The notes beneath the pieces were generated by a model, which was given only the letters and a program-made list of their open reading frames with translations, had not been told where the DNA came from and made no database searches. Positions 46,908 through 50,694 of a stretch of DNA of 50,694 bases are shown piece by piece. This DNA comes from Planctomycetaceae bacterium (GTDB lineage: Bacteria; Planctomycetota; Planctomycetia; Pirellulales; UBA1268): positions 1 to 50,694 of the forward strand of contig SXWC01000017.1 of NCBI GenBank assembly GCA_005789975.1, written 5' to 3'. How positions within the stretch are numbered: the stretch's first letter is position 1; every line of letters begins with the position of its first letter. The translations under genes and the position numbers were made by a program.

Positions 46908-47908
46908 GAGTTCCAACGACTCCCGATGACGCCCCCGCCGGCCGGCCGGATGGCTCCGGGCCGCCGACCGCGGGGACCACAACTCTAGCATGGCCCGGCG
47001 GGGGCTCGTGCCACCCCGCCCCGCCGCTCGGGGAGGATTGCTGGTTTCTGTCGGGTCCCACCGCCTCCGGAAAATCGGCCCTGGCGGTGCGGTTGGCCCG
47101 CCGGCTCGGGGCGGAGATCGTGAGCGTCGATTCGATGGCCGTCTACCGGGGCCTCGACGTGGGCACGGCCAAGCCCACCCCGGAGCAGCGGCGGCTCGTG
47201 CCCCACCACGTCGTGGACGTGGCGACCGCCGCCGCCCCCTACAGCGTGGCGATGTGGCTCGAGGAGGCGACTCGCGCCGTGGCCGACTGCCGGGCCCGCG
47301 GCCGCGGCATCCTCTTCGTGGGCGGCACCCCGCTCTACCTCCGGGCCCTCCGCGACGGCCTGACATCCCTGCCGCCGGCCGATCCCGCCCTCCGCGACCG
47401 GCTCGTGGCCGAGGCCGACGCCCACGGCCCGGAGACACTCCACCGCCGGCTCGCCGGGATCGATCCCGCTTCGGCCGCCCGGATTCATCCCCGGGATGCG
47501 AAGCGGATCATCCGGGCGCTCGAAGTGGCCTCGACCGCGGGCCGGCCCCTGTCTTCCGTCCTGCCCGCCGAGCAACATCTGCGGTGCGAGGAGCGTCGTC
47601 GCTTCGAGGAGCGCCTGCTGATCCTCGATCTGCCCCGGGCCGTGCTCAACGAACGGATCGACCGCCGTGTGGAGCGGATGTTTTCCGAAGGGCTCGTGGA
47701 GGAGACCCGCGCGGCCATGCTCCTCCCCGGCGGCATCGGTCCGACCGCCCTTCAGGCCGCCGGCTATGCCGAAGCGATCGACCTGATCGAGGGCCGGATC
47801 GACCACGACGAGGCCGTGCGCCGCACGCAGCAGCGCACCCGGCAGCTCGCCAAACGGCAACTGACGTGGCTCCGCAGCTTCAAGCAGGCCACCTGGATCG
47901 CCGCGTAG
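46889..47908 (+). CDS. miaA: tRNA dimethylallyltransferase
   Basis: A protein of up to 339 aa. The P-loop FLSGPTASGKSALAV starts near residue 55; EIVSVDSMAVYRGLDVGTAK and FVGGTPLYLRAL follow as in MiaA. It adds the dimethylallyl group to A37 of tRNAs that read UNN codons. The first 45 residues (from ATG 46889) are Pro/Gly-rich and poorly conserved, so the true start may be further in. From 46889 the gene overlaps the hisE 5' end by 19 bp. Confidence 0.9.
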   Translation: MFENPTRVPTTPDDAPAGRPDGSGPPTAGTTTLAWPGGGSCHPAPPLGEDCWFLSGPTASGKSALAVRLARRLGAEIVSVDSMAVYRGLDVGTAKPTPEQRRLVPHHVVDVATAAAPYSVAMWLEEATRAVADCRARGRGILFVGGTPLYLRALRDGLTSLPPADPALRDRLVAEADAHGPETLHRRLAGIDPASAARIHPRDAKRIIRALEVASTAGRPLSSVLPAEQHLRCEERRRFEERLLILDLPRAVLNERIDRRVERMFSEGLVEETRAAMLLPGGIGPTALQAAGYAEAIDLIEGRIDHDEAVRRTQQRTRQLAKRQLTWLRSFKQATWIAA

Positions 47909-47969
47909 CCCTCCCAGCCCCGAAAACCGATCACCCGCCGTCACCGGCAGCGGTGGAACGGGTCTGTCC

Positions 47970-48063
47970 GGGCGGGATGCGAAGACCATCGACCGCGGAG
48001 CCCCGCGGCGTTTCCGCCGGTCGATCGACCGGGCAAGGGTCGTGGATGAGTTGGGCCACCGCC
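47970..48063 (+). repeat. Dispersed upstream module, copy 3
   Basis: Collinear with the copy at 38450-38546: GGATGCGA...CGACCGCG...CGGCGTTT...CCGGTCGATC, then CCGGGCAA (48029-48036), N15, TGGGCCAC (48052-48059). The dyad is weaker than in copy 1. It leads directly into TGCTAGCAC. Confidence 0.6.
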
Positions 48064-48087
48064 TGCTAGCACCCACCGTGCTAGCAC
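48064..48087 (+). repeat. Tandem 15-bp repeat TGCTAGCACCCACCG around a -10-like box
   Basis: TGCTAGCAC occurs at 48064-48072 and again at 48079-48087, 15 bases apart and separated by CCACCG; the second reads as the palindrome GTGCTAGCAC. Each copy contains the TGCTA sequence seen in the proposed -10 boxes. Confidence 0.5.
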
Positions 48088-48093
48088 TTGATC

Positions 48094-48122
48094 TTGTGGT
48101 GGCACCCACGCCCTCACCACAA
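48094..48122 (+). promoter_or_regulatory. 5' leader hairpin of the amidotransferase-like gene
   Basis: TTGTGGTG (48094-48101) and CACCACAA (48115-48122) are perfectly inverted with a 13-base loop. It is followed by an A-rich, not T-rich, stretch, so it is not a classic terminator on this strand. It lies about 97 bases upstream of ATG 48219. Confidence 0.45.
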
Positions 48123-48218
48123 AATCACAAAAATCCTTGCAGCTGCCCTTGCGGCCGATACCTTCGCCCCCGTGCCGGCAGGGAAGCCGGCTGGGACCTC
48201 ACGGAGGATTGCGTTTCC

Positions 48219-48965
48219 ATGGCAGCAAAGCCCCTCATCGGCATCAACACCGACTACCGCTCGACCCGCAAGGAGCACGCCGCGCTCTCGTTCGTCGCCG
48301 CCGGCTATTACGACGGCATCATCGCCTCCGGTGGCATCCCGGTGATCCTGCCCCCCCTGGCCGACGAGGACGACGTGGTCCGTCTGCTCGACCTGCTCGA
48401 CGGCGTGGTGATGGTGGGCGGGGCCGACCTCGACCCCCGCCGCGACGGCTACATGCCCCACCCCTCGGTCCGCCCGATGGACACCCGCCGCGAGGATTTC
48501 GACCGCCTGCTCGCCAAGCACATCTGTGCCCGGCACATGCCGGTGCTCGCGATCGGCAGCGGCATGCAGCTGCTCAATATCACCGAAGGGGGCACGCTCT
48601 TCCTGCACATCCCCGAGGACCTGCCGAAGGCGATCCCGCACAAGGACCCGACCGACCTGGGTCACCGCCATGCCCTGGTCGTCGAGCCGGGTTCGGCGAT
48701 GGAACGCGTCTACGGTGACGGAGAGATCCGTGTGAACAGCATGCATCACATGGCGATCGACGACGTGGCTGCGAGCTTCCGCGTGACCGCCCGGGCCCCG
48801 GACGGCGTCATCGAGGCGATCGAGAGTGCCGTCGAGAACTGGACCGCGATCGGCGTGCAGTTCCACCCCGAGGCCGAGACCGCCTCGGCGCTCGACGTGA
48901 AGATCTTCGAGGAGTTCGTGATCGGCATCACCGGTGAGCAGCCCGCCATGAGGCTCGTCGCCTGA
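48219..48965 (+). CDS. Class I glutamine-amidotransferase-like protein (C26 family) without cysteine nucleophile
   Basis: A 248-aa protein of the PuuD/gamma-glutamyl-GABA-hydrolase family: PLIGINTDYRS, GVVMVGGADLDPRRDGY and the C-terminal VQFHPEAE (His216, Glu218). The nucleophile elbow, normally IGICRGMQ or AICRGMQ, reads LAIGSGMQLLN here, so Cys is replaced by Gly113 and Arg by Ser114. Unless another residue serves, amide hydrolysis is not expected; a binding or regulatory role is possible. ATG 48219 has CGGAGG 11 bases before it. Stands alone behind copy 3 of the upstream module. Confidence 0.85.
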   Translation: MAAKPLIGINTDYRSTRKEHAALSFVAAGYYDGIIASGGIPVILPPLADEDDVVRLLDLLDGVVMVGGADLDPRRDGYMPHPSVRPMDTRREDFDRLLAKHICARHMPVLAIGSGMQLLNITEGGTLFLHIPEDLPKAIPHKDPTDLGHRHALVVEPGSAMERVYGDGEIRVNSMHHMAIDDVAASFRVTARAPDGVIEAIESAVENWTAIGVQFHPEAETASALDVKIFEEFVIGITGEQPAMRLVA

Positions 48966-48977
48966 CCGTTCATCCGT

Positions 48978-49049
48978 CCGGCCCGCAGCCCTCGGGTGGA
49001 CCACCACCCGGGGCCGCGGGGGACGGTGTCGGACGGGCCTGCGGGCCGG
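48978..49049. terminator. Nested inverted repeat between convergent genes
   Basis: The outer arms CCGGCCCGCAG (48978-48988) and CTGCGGGCCGG (49039-49049) are perfectly inverted. Inside, CGGGTGG/CCACCCG (48993-49010) forms a second stem. It lies between the stops of two convergent genes, so a bidirectional transcription end is plausible. No T-run. Confidence 0.5.
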
Positions 49050-49134
49050 CGGGCACGGGCAAAGGCGGGAAGCGGGGGAGGGCCTTTGCCTCGCGGCCCG
49101 GCCCGCGGGGTTTCGGGAAGACTCCCAGGCGGCG

Positions 49135-49788
49135 TCAGGCCGGGTGCGTGACGCGGTAGATGTCGATCTCGGGGCCTGTTTCGACGCCTCGCGGCCGGCG
49201 GGGACGCTGCTTGACCACCCCGAGGCCCGCGGCGCGGATGGCCGGCTCGAAGTCGACCGCGCGGGCGCGGCCCGGGTCGGCCACGAGGGCCACGCCGTGC
49301 GGGGCGAGCGTCCGGGCCACAACGCCCGCCAGCGCCTCGGCGTGATGTTTTTCGTAGAGCACGTCGGCCGCCACCACGAGGTCGAACGCGGGCAGGTCAT
49401 CGGGCAGGCACCGCCAGTCCAGCAGGAGCGTTTCGAGCCCACCGGCCCCGTTCCGGTCGGCGTTGAACCGCACCCCCTCCAGGGCGTCCTCCTCGTAATC
49501 GCTGGCCACCACCCGGAAACCTCGCCGCTGGGCCACCACCGCGGGCAGCGCGAGGCCGCAGCCGAGTTCGAGGAACCGGCGACCGCCGCCGTCCAAGGAG
49601 GCGATGTCCTCGGCGAGCACCACGGCCGACTCCCAGACGTTGGCCCAGTAGGGGATCCGTTCGTCCCGCTCGAAGGCATCCACGTCGATGAGCGCGTCGA
49701 GGTCCGGGGGGAGCCAGAACGTGAGCGACATGCCGCCGACGGCGATTGGGCGTTCCACGGGGGAAAATCGTTCATAGCCCATCGTCAC
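49135..49788 (-). CDS. Class I SAM-dependent methyltransferase (METTL21/Nnt1-like)
   Basis: A 217-aa protein. FLELGCGLALPAVVAQRRG is SAM motif I, ASDYEEDALEGVRFNA is the acidic post-I motif, and FDLVVAADVLYEKHH is motif IV in the form typical of small lysine- or nicotinamide-type methyltransferases. IPYWANVWESAVVLAE precedes motif I, as in that group. The target is unknown. GTG 49788 is the listed start; ATG 49782 is equally possible. Confidence 0.85.
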   Translation of the reverse strand: MTMGYERFSPVERPIAVGGMSLTFWLPPDLDALIDVDAFERDERIPYWANVWESAVVLAEDIASLDGGGRRFLELGCGLALPAVVAQRRGFRVVASDYEEDALEGVRFNADRNGAGGLETLLLDWRCLPDDLPAFDLVVAADVLYEKHHAEALAGVVARTLAPHGVALVADPGRARAVDFEPAIRAAGLGVVKQRPRRPRGVETGPEIDIYRVTHPA

Positions 49789-49916
49789 CGGCCTCCACCG
49801 TCGTATCCGTCACGACCGACAACGAGCCCGCCATCGTTCGACCCGCCGGCGGTCGCGTGAAGCCCTGCCGTGTGTCACGATTGTACGGTCCTCCCCCGCG
49901 ACGCCAGGCCCATCCC

Positions 49917-50694
49917 ATGCTCACCGACTACGACCTTCACCTCCTCGGCGAAGGCAGGCACTGGACCAGCTACGAGAAACTCGGGGCCCATCCCGAGACC
50001 CAAGCCGGCGTGTCGGGGGTCAACTTCGCCGTCTGGGCCCCGAATGCCGAAGGCGTTTCGGTCGTCGGCGACTTCAACGGCTGGGACGGCCTGGCCCACC
50101 GGATGCACAAGCGGATTCCGTCCGGCGTCTGGGAGCTGTTCGTTCCCGGCCTCGGTGCCGGCACGCTCTACAAATACCGCGTTCACACGGCCGAAGGCCA
50201 GAGCGACCGGACCGATCCCCATGGGTTCGGTGCCGAGGTGCCGCCGCGGACAGCCTCGCAGGTGATCGACCTCGATGGCTACCAGTGGCGCGACGGCGAC
50301 TGGATGGCCGGCCGCTCGGCCGCCAACTCGCTCTCCGCGCCGCTGAACATGTACGAGGTTCATCTCGGCAGCTGGCGGCGGCCGGGAGACGACCCGCACC
50401 GCTGGCTCAGCTATGCCGACCTCGAACGCGAACTCGTGCCCTACGTGGTCGAGATGGGTTTCACGCACGTCGAGTTTCTGCCTCCCACCGAACACCCGCT
50501 CTCGGCGAGCTGGGGCTACCAGACGATCGGCCTGTTCGCCGCCACCAGTCGATTCGGCCCGCCCCAGGCGCTCATGTCGCTGATCGACGCCCTGCACCGG
50601 GCCGGTGTCGGCGTGATCATCGACTGGGTCCCGGCCCACTTCCCCAAGGACGGCCACGGCCTGCGGCGGTTCGACGGCACCGCCCTCTACGAGC
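49917..50694 (+). CDS. glgB: 1,4-alpha-glucan branching enzyme (N-terminal part)
   Basis: The first 259 codons of GlgB; the gene runs off the window. The N-terminal CBM48 domain (residues 30-130) shows NFAVWAPNAEGVSVVGDFNGWDG. The catalytic barrel then starts with NMYEVHLGSWRR, FTHVEFLPPTEHP, SWGYQTIGLFAATSRFG and GVIIDWVPAHFPKD. It makes alpha-1,6 branches in glycogen. The extra N1 domain seen in some GlgB enzymes is absent. ATG 49917 is the only good start. Confidence 0.93.
   Translation, partial: MLTDYDLHLLGEGRHWTSYEKLGAHPETQAGVSGVNFAVWAPNAEGVSVVGDFNGWDGLAHRMHKRIPSGVWELFVPGLGAGTLYKYRVHTAEGQSDRTDPHGFGAEVPPRTASQVIDLDGYQWRDGDWMAGRSAANSLSAPLNMYEVHLGSWRRPGDDPHRWLSYADLERELVPYVVEMGFTHVEFLPPTEHPLSASWGYQTIGLFAATSRFGPPQALMSLIDALHRAGVGVIIDWVPAHFPKDGHGLRRFDGTALYE

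Larger units (their letters stand above)
47909..48218. other. 310-bp intergenic region with upstream module and leader hairpin
   Basis: No gene. It holds copy 3 of the dispersed module (about 47970-48064), the tandem repeat at 48064-48087, the hairpin at 48094-48122, and CGGAGG (48202-48207) as ribosome site of the next gene. Confidence 0.6.

Noticed and set aside
48094..48122. Rho-independent terminator for miaA.
   Set aside because: The stem is perfect but followed by A-rich rather than T-rich sequence and lies after the putative promoter of the next gene.
48114..49775. A 553-codon minus-strand open frame over the amidotransferase-like gene and methyltransferase.
   Set aside because: The methyltransferase is in another frame with its full motif set; the long frame has none.

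Overview
The window reads as chromosomal DNA of a high-GC planctomycete, most likely of the Pirellulales type. The reasons are a DUF1559 pseudopilin-type protein (FTLVELLVVI signal), single-membrane-pass hypothetical proteins with Gly/Arg/Pro-rich tails, the futalosine route to menaquinone, ovothiol synthase, long antisense ORFs typical of high GC, and tightly packed genes with ATGA overlaps. No rRNA, tRNA, CRISPR array or intact insertion sequence was seen. The genus assignment is inference.

Hydrogen region (1-13.9 kb). The plus strand carries the end of a hydrogenase small subunit and the large subunit of a group 1h ('group 5', high-affinity) [NiFe]-hydrogenase. These are followed by a maturation protease fused to TPRs, a small unknown protein, a NifU-like/Rieske protein (HhyE-like), a six-bladed NHL propeller, and hypC-hypD-hypE. 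Converging on it from the minus strand is a four-subunit group 3b NAD(P)-linked hydrogenase (beta, gamma, delta, alpha). It is split between gamma and delta by a secreted metallopeptidase gene that has its own upstream repeat element. The arrangement suggests one shared HypCDE set serving an H2-scavenging respiratory enzyme and a soluble redox-balancing enzyme.

Pyrimidine region (14.1-25.4 kb). psuG (pseudouridine-5'-phosphate to uracil), pdxH (PLP supply), a Zn amidase (beta-ureidopropionase type), preT-preA (dihydropyrimidine dehydrogenase), a DUF1559 gene, mmsA, dihydropyrimidinase and a class III aminotransferase. Together they form an almost complete route from pseudouridine/uracil/thymine to acetyl-CoA or propionyl-CoA.

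Middle region (25.5-38 kb). A membrane-anchored hypothetical protein, a thioredoxin-CcdA/DsbD-like membrane protein, an amino-acid ABC importer (binding protein, permease, ATPase) overlapping an ADP-ribosylglycohydrolase, the ovothiol synthase ovoA, a coiled-coil membrane protein, an iron-type alcohol dehydrogenase, aroA and a zinc-ribbon protein. After these comes a 600-bp non-coding stretch with a MITE-like cruciform element and one copy of a dispersed upstream module.

Right region (38.5-50.7 kb). A hypothetical membrane-anchored protein with an ABC exporter (ATPase plus permease), mqnA-mqnC-amidohydrolase (menaquinone), hisE-hisG, miaA, a class I glutamine-amidotransferase-like protein lacking its cysteine nucleophile, a small methyltransferase, and the start of glgB, cut by the window edge. 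The dispersed upstream module occurs three times (about 11.54, 38.51 and 48.03 kb), each just before a gene and next to a -10-like box. It is the most interesting uncharacterised non-coding signal here.
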